A stretch of 64,000 bases of DNA. Origin: Acephala macrosclerotiorum (lineage: Eukaryota > Ascomycota > Leotiomycetes > Helotiales > Mollisiaceae). Below, piece by piece: positions 11,674 through 22,786 of this stretch. Position numbers and translations under genes: made by a program. Where the stretch lies: the NCBI GenBank assembly GCA_014904845.1, contig MU119271.1:1-64000 (forward strand), read 5' to 3'. A model generated the notes under the pieces. The model saw nothing but the letters and a program-made list of their open reading frames with translations, did not search any database and was not told the DNA's origin. Position 1 is the stretch's first letter. Each line of letters opens with the position of its first letter.

Positions 11674-13236
11674 TCACAACTCGTCCTTCGTTTCCTTTCT
11701 CGCAGCAAATTGCTTAGGTTCAGGGATCTCAGCAGTCTTCCCCATATCAACCAATCCTCGCTTAACCATATTGGTCAAGAGTTCATACACAACCTGCGCT
11801 CCAGCCAACGCAGTCTGCTCTCCAACCCCATCATACGCAGGCGCAACCTCAACCACATCACCACCCACGATATTCAAACCCTCAATGCCTCTCAAGATCC
11901 TAATCAACTCTCTGCTCGTCCATCCACCGGCTTCTGGTGTTCCAGTTCCCGGCGCAAGACCAGGATCAAGAACATCAATATCAACACTAACATAAACAGG
12001 AGTCTCAGTCCCGATTCTTGCAATAATAGCATCAATGACTCCCTTCGGCCCACCAAGATCATCGATATCATCCGACGAGATACGAAGGAAGCCTTGATTA
12101 GCGTCATCTTCGAAATCAGCCCAGTCGGCACCACTGAGCCGGGTCCGAAGTCCTGCGTGGACGGATGATCCATTCAAGATGAGTCCTTCATTTGAGGCGA
12201 TCCAAAACATGGATCCGTGATTGAACTCGGCTTGTTTGCTAGGCCATGGAGAGGGGTATTTTGCTGGATGCCAGGTATCAAGGTGAGCGTCGAAATGCAG
12301 GACTGCGATACTTTGTCCGTAGACTTTGTTCAAGCCTCTCAATGCTGCAAGTGCCAGTGAATGGTCTCCACCTAGGGTGATAATCTTTGGTTTTGGGATG
12401 ACTGAAGAGAGGGATGATCGGTGGCCGAGTTCGAGGTAGGCCGATGTCATTTGAATGAGGGCGACGGCATTGTCGAAAGGAGTGACTGGGACGTCGCCGC
12501 AGTCGAGGACTTTGGCCCATGATAGGTAGGGGTTTATTCCTGCGCGGTGGTTGAAGCCTCTAAAAGAGGTTTGTCGAGCTGATGCTGCTCTGATTGCTCG
12601 AGGGCCAAATCGTGCACCTGATTTCTAGTGAGCTTTCATTGTGGAGATACCTTGAAGTGTTGAAACGAGCGAGGACAGGTGAAGGGGGGCTGGTCACGTG
12701 CAGAATACACATTCGCAAGATGTGAACACCTCGAAATGGGTGATTCACGGGGGAAAAAAGAGCATACCTGGTCTATAGCTGACAGCGGTATCGAAAGGAA
12801 CTCCGAGTATGCCAATATCGAAAAGTGTGTCTGGCTTGGTGAGACACTTCACGTGCTCGAGATGTGCGAAGGAGTTCGCTCCTGAAAATCCCCACTAGAT
12901 ATATATCAGCACTCGTTCTCTCTTTTATTCAAACATTCACTCGCTTTCAGAACATGAAGTATACAACAGCCAAAATTGAGCTCAAAAGCTTGCATCACTT
13001 GATGCGCTCAGAGCTTCGGACGAAAACGCCTCACAGCACAACGTTTCTCTCCAGGAGCATAACAGGATATCACTCACCTCAAAGCCCCATTTCCTCTCCA
13101 ACTCCGCAGTGTCATCCTGAATATATTCTTGCTCATGAAGCGGAATCTCCTCATCATGATGTCCATGCTCATGTCCGTGCACCCTAAACACCCCACAGAT
13201 GCCGGCAGTCGCCAACAGAAATTTGTCGAGCCTCAT
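11674..13236 (-). CDS. Secreted agmatinase/arginase-family ureohydrolase
   Basis: Three exons (13236-13078, 12894-12768, 12617-11674) close exactly in phase to 409 residues. Introns are 183 and 150 bp with GT/AG ends. The family hydrolyses agmatine to putrescine and urea, or a related guanidino substrate, using two Mn ions. The ligand motifs are all present: GGDHS (about 179-183), DAHLD (about 205-209) and [10 protein letters not shown] (about 306-314). Residues 54-100 carry the usual [10 protein letters not shown] and [10 protein letters not shown] segments. Unlike cytosolic arginase, the amino terminus is a hydrophobic signal peptide ([17 protein letters not shown]) followed by a His-rich stretch, [11 protein letters not shown]. 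Secretion or vacuolar targeting is therefore likely. The exact guanidino substrate cannot be read from sequence. Confidence 0.9.
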
Positions 13237-13800
13237 TTTGTATCTTCTTCCTTCACAAATATTCTCAACTTCTTAAATCTTGTAGGGCCGATTTTATTCT
13301 TGATGTTTTGAAGAGTGGAAGGAACGATGGAGTCGACGAGCGATTACGTAACGATACGCCAATTTCAATTGGAAGGGGGCGGTGCGTTTTCGATAAGAGT
13401 TCGGAGTCTCTTTCCTCCCACTCTTGAAGAGAGTTGTCATTGGCATCAGTCAAACGAAGCAGCAGCATCAGAACACTTCACCAAATGAGGAATCTGGATC
13501 CGACGAGTAACATGGCACTTTGATAATGATGGCATTCATTCGGGATGGCGACTCGGCATAGTAACCTTACCTAGGACGACGCGTCGACGCGACATCTTCA
13601 TGAAATCAAAACGACAACATATCCTCCTGTTCACTAGATCGAAGAACATCGCAGGCTAGTGTCACCACTCTCGAGCATCTCAAAATATGCTCTGCATCCT
13701 CTCCCAGCGGCCATCTTCTTAGTTCTCCCGCTCTCCCAGTTCTGGTTGTGTCCTTGTTCTCATCGCCATCACCGCCAAACAAGACGCGTCTTGACATCGC
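13237..13800. other. Intergenic, no gene recognised
   Basis: This is the upstream region of the agmatinase gene and the downstream region of the small membrane-protein gene. No element could be supported. Confidence 0.4.
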
Positions 13801-14193
13801 TTAGAAGGAAAACCGCCGTGGCCGATGCAACGCAAAGTGTTGGGTTGGAAGTGGGAAAGTGGAGGGAATAGGCTCTTCTAGAGAAACATGGTTAGTATTA
13901 AGGTCGCGCAATAGCAGAGATTTCCGTACCAGGCGCTCGATGCATCATAAACCTCAACCCGGCATATCTCTCGATATCCCGAGTCCTCCCAATTTCCGTC
14001 GTCGGTCGGCCTTGAATCTCAGTCTCTAACCAAGGATCAGCGTGGAAAGTCACCATCCTATTTACAATCACAAACCTTCGTTCACATCGGCGCCCCGACA
14101 GTGAAGGTACCATCTCCGTACGAGCAAAGCTACTGGCGGCATGCTCACAAGTAGAGTGATTAACGCGATCACTGTGTCAGCTGTGCCGCTCAT
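13801..14193 (-). CDS. Small single-TM protein, unknown function
   Basis: Three exons (14193-14111, 14057-13930, 13877-13801) are separated by introns of 53 and 52 bp with GT..AG ends; the second has a clear ACTAAC branch site. They join in phase to a product of about 95 residues. The start MSGTADTVIALITLLV leads straight into a transmembrane helix of about 22 residues, then a short soluble tail with ADPWLETEIQGRPTTEIGRT. Two small, well-formed introns that both keep frame are the main evidence that it is real. The frame is open a further 19 codons upstream, but only from a GTG, so I chose the ATG at 14193. No domain recognised. Confidence 0.5.
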
Positions 14194-15218
14194 GTCCTCG
14201 ATCACAGGAATATTTCTAGCTATAACAGTCCTCACCGCAAGATATACCACGGTCTCAGCGTAGTAGGTCTTGTCTGGAAAGTCTGTATGTATTGGTGCGT
14301 CTGTCTAAAGAGTTGAGAGCTCTGAGGAGCTGTAAATAAGGTAGGAGCTAGGTAGAAGCTAGTGCACGTGACCACCCTAACACTAGCCTTGTCATGAGAT
14401 AACGGAGGGCAAGGATTGAGGTAAAGTGAATAGCGTAAAGAGAGGAAAGAGGAAAGCGGACACTCAACAATGATATATATCTCACCTGGCAACCTCTGGA
14501 AAGCACACGAAGGATGAACACGAGATTCTCAGCAGCAACTACTCAGAAGACTTTGCAATGCTAAGGGAGAGAGATTTTGGGAACGACCAATCAATAAACA
14601 TGGAAAGAAAAGCAATCGCGACTTACAGGAAGCCAAGAGCGTTCCCATACGATAGGATCCACAACGGAATGCACGATAGGACGAGGCAAGGCCGGAGAGA
14701 TGATCCTACATCTAGAGCCTCAAAGATCGAAACCCGAAGATTCTGGCACCGACCTACCAGCAGCCTTTGGTGGTTCTGATATCATTGGAGTTGGAGGATG
14801 ACTGTAGTGAAAGATGTCACACTCAATCTTGTCTGCAGCCGGCACGTCCCATGGAGCAATCATGCAGGTATGCCATTGTCGCGAAAAAGTTGCTCGAAAA
14901 GATTCGGGGGTAACCCAATCAGCGATTAGCATTCATGGGTTGCTTTTTACGCTGCGTGAAACGAGGCTTCAAGCGTCGATGACAGTTTGGCAGTTGCATC
15001 CCCTTTTGGGAGGGGCAATGCAACGCCCTGCATGCGCCACGTCTTGATGAGGCGGACGGCGAAGATTCGGGGATCAGCCAATTATGGGCCACCAAACTGA
15101 ATATTATTCTAAGACCTGAGCCTCACGAACAGAACTTCTCGTAGTCCAACCCCTCCTTCTTTACATCTTCAGTTTTGTATTATGAGTTTCTGCGTGCGAT
15201 TGAGGTGTCACACTCACC
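14194..15218. other. Intergenic, no gene recognised
   Basis: About 1 kb lies between divergently transcribed genes (small TM protein leftward, Clr5-ankyrin gene rightward). Only short, unconvincing frames are present, so it probably holds the promoters of both. Confidence 0.4.
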
Positions 15219-18200
15219 ATGTCGTTATCTGCTGATGCTCATGCCTCAGCTCAGATCAAGAACATCATTGATTCGTTGTATCGAGTCCACGGTCGCAAAC
15301 GCGAGGACGTAATAAGATTGCTAGGAGAGCGCCATGGGTTCAAAACGACGTCAGTATAACTATACTCGACGCCTAAAGCAATAACCGGTCTCTTAGAATT
15401 ACCGAACTGACTCTGTGCAGGAAGTCACAATGGGAAAAGCTTCTCAAGGAGTGCGGAATCCATAAAAACAAGACAGCTAAGGACTGGCAAATCGTGAATC
15501 GCAAGATCGAATCGCGAAAGAGAAAAGGCAAGGACAGCAATGTCTACCAGGACGGCCAGTTGATGCTGCAAAAGAAACTGCGCAAGGAACTTTCTCGACA
15601 TGGGCACATGACGATCGATGAAAAAATACGGCAAGCTCGAGGTAAAAGACACCAATTTGATACAGTTGATTTTGAGACGCTAACGAAATCTCTATAGAGT
15701 GCACCCCAACAACACCCTCAAGGTTTGAGATACGAACGCCCTGTGATCAGCAAGTATTTAACTTGATGTTCAAAAATCTTCCCATACTGCGATTTCAAAA
15801 CCTGCAGCCATTCGGACGTGAGTGTAGCGATTCCCACCGGCATCAAGACGCATAAACTGAGCAGTGTGTAGATCTGTCAAAATCCATCGACGAGATTGAT
15901 CCTGATATGTCTGCCTTGGGCCTTCTGTTTAAGAAGCCAGTTCAGATCAGCAGCACAAATAACGGGAACGCTTCGATGGTCGAATCCGTCATACCTCACT
16001 CGTTTCTCATGGATGAAGCAGCTACTTCCGAATCTGCTCTTCTTTCGGTTGATAACCTCAACGGTCCTGTTTTGCTGAATCTCACGTTCTACCTCACCTC
16101 TAACAACTTCCCCGGTGATTCGAGCTCCGAAACGATATACACATTGCTCAAAACTCATGGGAGGACGTCTGTCCTAGACACCCTCTTGTCCAGAAAGGAT
16201 TTTACTGCAAAGGCTGTTGTTGAGAAGCTGTTTCGGTCCGCAATTGAAGCTGGAGACGTCCTGGTTGTCAAACACTTCCTTGATGCAGGGCTGGACCCCA
16301 ATGGACATGTTTGCAGGCTCGAAGATATTCCTGACCATCTAAGCCCGATCCAGCTGGCATGTATCACGAGGAACACGGCAATGGTCAGAGAGCTAATCAA
16401 AGCTCACTCGATGGTCGATCATCCCGGCTCCGGGTGGAAGAGCAGTGCATTGGTTCTTGCTATCAGTGGCATCTATTATCTGCAAAAACAGGACAAAAAG
16501 AAGAAAGTTATTAGCGGCCACAAAATCGACGAGGAAAAGCAAGAGCTGGGTGACAGCCGTGCTGAACGCTTAGGCGACGAGGATGTCCACGACCTCTATG
16601 ACGAGCAAATGCTGGAGAAGAACAATGACCAAGACACGAACACCGACCGACATGATGCTGAAAACCTTCTAACTCTCATAACGATGCTTTTTTATGCAGG
16701 TTCGAGAGTCAATCCTTCCGGAGACCTCCACACACCCGAGCCAAGGCGAGACCTCTCATCTAGGATTCAATCAATCTTCCAAGATGGGCATTCACCTCTC
16801 ACTGCTGCATCAAAATTTCGGCAGCTCGAGGTAGTGCACTTCCTAATCCAAAACGGAGCAAATGTCAACTTTATCACGCACAATGGAGCTTCAGCTCTCC
16901 AAGAATGCCTTTACAGTCTAGAACAGTTCAGGCTCGATGTTTCTGCGAAACCGATTGCTGTCAGAAACGAGATATTTCCTAGCTGCTTCCAGTCCAAGAG
17001 AATCATTGATGTAGCTCGATACCTACTAGAAGCAGGTGCAAATGCAAACTACAGCTGTGCCAACAGCTTCAACAAAAAAGACAACAGAGGTCGTAATGGG
17101 GACTTCTACGATCCGTTATTCTCGCCACTTGATCTAGCTGTTCTATCGCAGGAGTTCAGTATAGTTGAATTGCTGTTGTCAGCCGGTTCAACTGTCACCC
17201 AGGATTCTTTGATAGCTGCGATCGATATCGATAACCCTGAAATTTTCTGCCTCCTACTCGACACTGGCGGTCAAACCTCTAGAAGCACCGCCCAACATGC
17301 TCTTCGTAATTTAAATCACTCCCTTAAGCATTGGCCTGGGGGGACAATTGACCTTCTTCTCGGGCAGCACCAGGATACTGAGACACAAAGAATTGCTCTC
17401 TGTAGAGCTATATCTCATGATGATTTATTCCTGTTCAACGTCATCGTTTCCGGACCCGTCACCAGAGCGAGTCTTTTTGAGAGGACTTCTGCACTTGTTG
17501 GTGCTATCGAGCAAAGCTCTGCCTCGTCGCTCCGTCAAATCCTCTCCCTCCCTTCCAGTTCTTTCCCTGGAGGTTCGGTCCTTTCACTCTTAGGTTGCTC
17601 TGTCTATTATTCAGTGTCGGAATTATCGGGCTTCAAACTAAGAATCTTGTTAGAGGCTCGCGCAGACGTTAATGCGACACCCGCCGAGCTTGGATTCGAG
17701 ACAGCTCTGTTCAAAGCAGTCAAAATCGGAAAAGAAGACTTTGTTGAAATGCTCATCAGCGCCGGTGCAGACGTTAATGCAAAGTCAGCTGCAGGGAAGA
17801 CTGCATTGCTAATTGCAGTCAAAAAACGAGACCCAGTCCTTGTCCAGAAGCTTTTGAATGCTGGCGCGGCTTTGAATACCCAAATTGAGTGTTCCCAATG
17901 CACTTTCGATGTTCATCGTCCATCTGGAGATGTGCTGGTCGAGGCTGTCGCATGGGGTGACATGGGAATCATCACTCTGCTCATCTTAAATGGTGCAGAC
18001 GTGAACCAACCGGGACGTGGAATCTCCACTATCTCTAGTGAGCGCCACCCATGTAGGCTGCCCCTTACTGTTGCAATCCAAACCAAGAACTGGCCTTGTG
18101 TGGATTATCTCTTGAAACAAGGAGCCATTATCGAGAACCCGCCTGAAATATTCATGACCGAGACTCCTCTGTCAGCTGCCATCTCCAGCAAGAGTATGCT

Positions 18201-19152
18201 ACTGATTCAAGCGCTTCTTAAGGCTGGAGCACAGCCTGGACACCCTTTAACCTTGAGAGCGGCAGTAGATGATTTGAATCTGTTTCAGAACCTTTTCCTG
18301 GAACTCATAGAACGTGGTGGCATTCCAAAAGGAGCAACTTTTGGACGCCTCGCACTTGGAGAAGCAATCAGAAAGCGGCGTCCAGAAATGGTCAAATTTA
18401 TTCTCCAAAATCATGTGTCTGACGTCAATACTTATCCATACCAGTACCATGACTTGTATCAGGCTCTGCAAACGTCCGACGCTACGGGCTCCGTTCCTGT
18501 GGGCATTAAGTTGAGGCGAGAATCCAACGATTCCACTTCACCAGTGTTCTCCCCGTTGCAGCTTGCTGTAGACTCTGAGAGCATTGAAATCACCAAGGTT
18601 CTCTTGCAGCATGGTGCACATCCAGACTCAACCTCTAATCTCGACCACACCCTACATTACCCCACTCCGATTCAGATGGCAACATGTTCTAAAAACTTGG
18701 AGATGATGGAACTTCTCCTTCGACATGGCGCCAATCCAAACGCTGTCTGCAAGAGAATGCCTGACACTGCGCTTCAATACGCCGCCGAACACGGACAGAA
18801 AACAACAGTTGACCTCCTCATTGAGTACGGTGCTGATGTCAACGCTCCACCAGCAAAGGGTTACGGTGCAACGGCGCTCCAGTTCGCAGCTAGTGGAGGT
18901 TACCTTGGCATTGCGGCCGTTCTATTGGAAAACAAAGCAGATGCCAATGCTGCCGCAGCTGAAGTCAACGGCTGGACAGCATTGGAGGGAGCAGCGGCTT
19001 ATGGCAGAATTGACATGGTGCAACTGTTGCTCAATGCTGGAGCGGAGATCCGTCATGGTGCGGGGAAGGCGCAGTATGAACGCGCTTTGCAGTACGCTGC
19101 GTATAATGGGCACCTTGTTTTGAAGAGATTGCTAGAGGAATATTACGGGTAG
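15219..19152 (+). CDS. Clr5-domain ankyrin-repeat protein
   Basis: Four exons (15219-15349, 15421-15641, 15698-15817, 15872-19152) join in phase to 1250 residues. The introns are 71, 56 and 54 bp with GT/AG ends. Residues 12-75 form a Clr5-type helical domain: IKNIIDSLYRVHGRKREDV, GERHGFKTTKSQWEKLLKECG, then KTAKDWQIVNRKIESRKRKGK. Clr5 is a DNA-binding-like domain frequent in Pezizomycotina. From about residue 215 to the end are some twenty ankyrin repeats with GADVNA hairpins, interrupted by a charged Lys/Glu insert near residues 365-420. Such proteins are thought to act in recognition or scaffolding, but no substrate is known. The repeats near the end resemble the ankyrin fragment at 1.9-2.3 kb. 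Confidence 0.88.
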
Positions 19153-20412
19153 GGGCAGAGGCTGTCTAAAGCGATCTGTTTTTCATTGTCGGGGGTTTGG
19201 TGTATATGACGGGGCAATATTGCTTTGAGTTTCGGGTAGGCTTGAAGGGACTTTCCTCTTCTACGATGATCTATATCCTCTACTTCTTTCCACTTCCTGT
19301 ATCTATCTCTCTTCATGGCCACCAATTTACAATATTCCAGGTTCGGCTTCTCATCCTGAATCTCGATACTCTCATGAAGCTCAAAACACGAAATTGACAT
19401 CCCAGAAATTTAATAAAGTCACGTGTACGAGAATTGTGTCATGCAGATATTGAACTAACTCGATCAAGTCAAGCCGTCACTATTATTATGTCCGCTGAAT
19501 CTACTGCCTGGAGATTTGATGTTCATTGTCATGTAAATGGGAATGGGTGGGTAGTTTGAAAGCACTTAGCGACCCAAACTCCACACATGGAGGTGGACAT
19601 CTGCATGCAAGTACCGCAAAAAGAAAGCACGAGAGCCGCCAGATATCCTTTGGATATGGACGCTCGTGACAATTTTCTTGTTCGCTTGACGATTGGTCGA
19701 TTCCGGATTCTTGACTGCAATGAGGTTGCTGATCCGGCGGGTCTGCGCCTCCCACCTCAAGATACGATTCGTCGGTTCCAGAACCTCTTTGCATACGCCG
19801 TATGCCCGACCTGAAGGATTCGTAAGTTATCGTAACAAGCCTTGTGAGACCCCTTCACCATCATTGGATAAACCCAAAATCTTTGTACGGGGTACCCGAA
19901 CTTCGAAGCCTACGCTTCCGAAGACTCACCTTCGTACATTTTACGCTTCCGCATTGGTAAATACATTGTGATGTGTCGTAACAATCCGCATCTCTGAAGG
20001 CATTCGATTAGTCGATCTTAAATTTCTCGTGCATTGCATTCGACGTTTGTACGAAATACCTCGATTGGGCTATCCCAAAATCCCAAAATCCGCCTTGTCG
20101 TACAAACGCCATGAACTTATTGGTCCTTTCCATATTCTTAGGGCTTCGTCTGCTTTGCTCGCAGTTCGATGTCTGATGATGATGTTTTGATATGTCTACC
20201 CTCGCATCTACACTCGTACGACACGACGCGCGACGTCGTAAATCAAATGAATACGTCGTGGAAGAGTGCGGTATATATCTCTCCTACTTGAACGTTCCAA
20301 CTTCTCAACTCCACGAGCAATAGTTCTAAGAGCATTCATATCTTGACGAGATTCAATAATCACCACAACCTCATTCGCCTACGCAGCATCTCGGTCCCAT
20401 CATAGAAATACA
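19153..20412. other. Intergenic, no gene recognised
   Basis: This is 1.26 kb without a supported gene. Around 20043 and 20098 an 11-bp inverted pair (cgtttgtacga / tcgtacaaacg) flanks about 45 bp, and the segment 19.8-20.25 kb is rich in cgta/tacg words, which could be the trace of a small element. Confidence 0.4.
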
Positions 20413-20927
20413 ATGGCCTCAAGACTATGGGCAGGAACCAACCTGACGACTCCACTCCTAAATCTCATCATCATCCTCATGCACCATTCGCTCAACCAGC
20501 GCCAGCAACGAGAAACTCTCATCATCTTGATGAGTTTGCTCATCAACCTTACTCCAATTCTCTTACTCCTGCACGAAAAAGTCCTTAAAAGACGGCGAGA
20601 AAAAGGTACCACCTCACTACATCCCAATTGTGGAACGCGCAGCTAACGATACCCTTAGACACTGGTTTTGGAAAACAACCTAGACCACTCTCTACACAAG
20701 AATCAGGTCCAAGTTTCGTAAAGACTTTCAGTTTCGATGCGGGTGATTACCGATACGGAGGAACTCCCGCTGCGATCAATCCAACATATTCCCATGAAGT
20801 GAAATGGGCACCGCCGCCTGCTCGTATTCGAGGAACCTCGCTTCCCTCATCATCGAGATCGTGGGAGGAACTTTGGAGAGAACAGAAGAATCGTGGAGAC
20901 GTAACAGCTATAGAGTATAATAAATAG
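20413..20927 (+). CDS. Small protein with hydrophobic N-terminus, unknown
   Basis: Exons 20413-20605 and 20659-20927 are joined across a 53-bp intron with a GTACCA donor and a GCTAAC branch followed by CCCTTAG. The junction keeps frame and gives 153 residues. The amino-terminal 60 residues contain two Leu/Ile-rich hydrophobic stretches (LLNLIIILMHH and LIILMSLLINLTPILLLL). The rest is soluble and aromatic/basic (DAGDYRYGGTP, WAPPPARIRG, SWEELWREQ). Exon 1 is also open in a second frame with a His/Pro-rich reading, but only the hydrophobic frame splices cleanly. No family recognised. Confidence 0.5.
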
Positions 20928-21117
20928 CAAAAGCGTCGTCGAGGATCGTGTTTCCTTCTCCTCGGAATCATAATCAATGGGGGTGAAGGATCGATACTGG
21001 TATATGGATAGTTAGGCGGAAGCCATGCGATGGAAGAGAATCTGGAATGAGGAAAGGCCACGTCCGTGAATGGGTTGGAAATTTTCAATCCTGTTCTTGA
21101 TCTGTACCTCACGCTCC

Positions 21118-22212
21118 TTACAACATAACATTAATCCACCACAAGAAAGACCATTTCAACCCATCCAACGCCTTTTTATCTTTGCGAGACACTTCGTCAT
21201 TCTCAACTCTTTTTATCAAAGCGGCCAGTGAGTGCTTGCACCAAATGATGGTTCCATATCTGATGGCGCGGTACGTAGTCCACACTGTCGAGATTCCAAG
21301 TCCAACAACTAGCACGGTGCGAAACAAATGGGTTCGTGACAAAATAGTGAGAGTATTCGATCTTTGATCTTTAAGGGTCGCTATTGTTGCTTCATGGGCT
21401 AGAGATAGCCTGTCGGTACGAGGAGTTCCGGCACCTCCTCCCGGCCTTGAGACGGTGGATACTGCACCCAGTCGAAGCTCTTCGTTTTTCAGGAACGCAA
21501 TGTCGAGGTCTATGGCAGCTAATATAGTCTTGCTCTTATCTTCTGCTTTCTTTGCCATATCCTGTGCGAATGCGCTATGATCATCAGTGGGTGTATGAGG
21601 AGGATCACATATGTCGAAAGAGGCCGGGAATGAAGTAATAATTACAAGATGTACTTACAAACAGCAACAGTAAAGCAAGCATTTTGGAATGAAAGGAAAT
21701 TTCCAGTAACACCACTCTGAACTCTGTATTTCTTCCAAAAGCGAATAAAGCGAACGCAGATCATGCTCTAAGTCTTCATGCGCGGCTGCAAAGCTGGCGG
21801 CATGTGGATCCACTGAGGAAGACTCGTGAATAGCTGAAAACTTCTTAGTTTAATTCTTTCCACTTCTGGTATTGACATACCTTGACTCAGAGATCGTCGA
21901 TCTACAACAGAACTAGCTGAATGTCAATATATGCTCTATGCTCCACCAAATGCTCGAGAAAGGAGGTTGAAGTGCGAACCTGGTAGAAGCAGCGCCAGTA
22001 CGATAATGTGGTCTATAGAACTTCAAGTACTCTGCCATGTTGAACTTTGCGGATCGTCTTCTTATTTCAAATTGTGTCCCCAGGCTCTCATCTGTCTTTT
22101 TGGGGCGCCTTGCCCTCGCGGGAGGGTCTATTCGCCGTCTCTGCATTGCTCCGTATCTTTGGTCTTCTTCATGTTTAGTCTTCAATTCCTCACTCTCGGT
22201 TTCGTTAACCAT
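21118..22212 (-). CDS. Putative membrane protein, coiled-coil then TM, unknown
   Basis: Four exons (22212-22002, 21901-21881, 21833-21659, 21574-21118) join in phase to 287 residues. The 21-bp second exon is needed to keep frame. Residues 1-60 are charged (ETESEELKTKHEEDQ, RARRPKKTDE). Residues 75-115 form a helical SLSQAIHESSS...HEDLEHDLRSLYSLLEEIQ stretch. A Cys/aromatic segment (FPFIPKCLLYCCCFAFA) comes next, then a helix with KKAEDKSKTILAAIDLD. One probable transmembrane helix lies near residue 225 (FRTVLVVGLGISTVW), followed by a basic tail. It is transcribed away from the 551-residue gene, with 574 bp between the start codons. I do not recognise a family. Confidence 0.6.
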
Positions 22213-22786
22213 GCTGAGATCTCATCAAAGCATCATCATCAGGTTCGTTCGGTGCACGTTGCGGTGGAATGAATGTTGCTGTGTGTTACACCAACGTGGC
22301 CGTTGCATCACGTCTGGATCTTTGACGCCTGAGGCATCAATAAGTGCAACAAGTAGATCGAACGTCCCGCGCCCAACAGCCAACGCCTCAGACAGCACTC
22401 CCCTTAGCGAGTGCACTCGATGTCCAACCAACCTCTGCCATTGGAACAAGCAAAACACGGGAAGCCTTGCTCCGTCATGCCTGTGACCTCAGTAGGTTGC
22501 ACCATCCAAGTTACCAGTGCCACAGACAACGGCGGATTCGCTGGAGCGTGAATTCTGATTGGAGTTACACTACAGGAGAAGACAGCTCTTTTCGTTCACG
22601 AGCAGAATACCACAAGCCTCATTTTCATTTCGTTCCTTCCCATGTCTCAGCTTATTCATGCCTATTGCGGCTGAGAAATTCGCACCATCGAGCCTTGCAT
22701 TAAGGCCCTACTGCCTTCTCTGCCTAATGTTTCTTCCTCTCCAAATTTTGCAACCACGTCCATAGCACTCAAACCTGACTTCGAAA
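22213..22786. promoter_or_regulatory. Divergent intergenic region
   Basis: This 574-bp stretch separates the start codons of two head-to-head genes and so presumably holds both promoters. Some open frames on the plus strand (22037-22700) cover it but have no supported start or splice pattern. An extra upstream exon of the plus-strand gene is possible. Confidence 0.4.
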
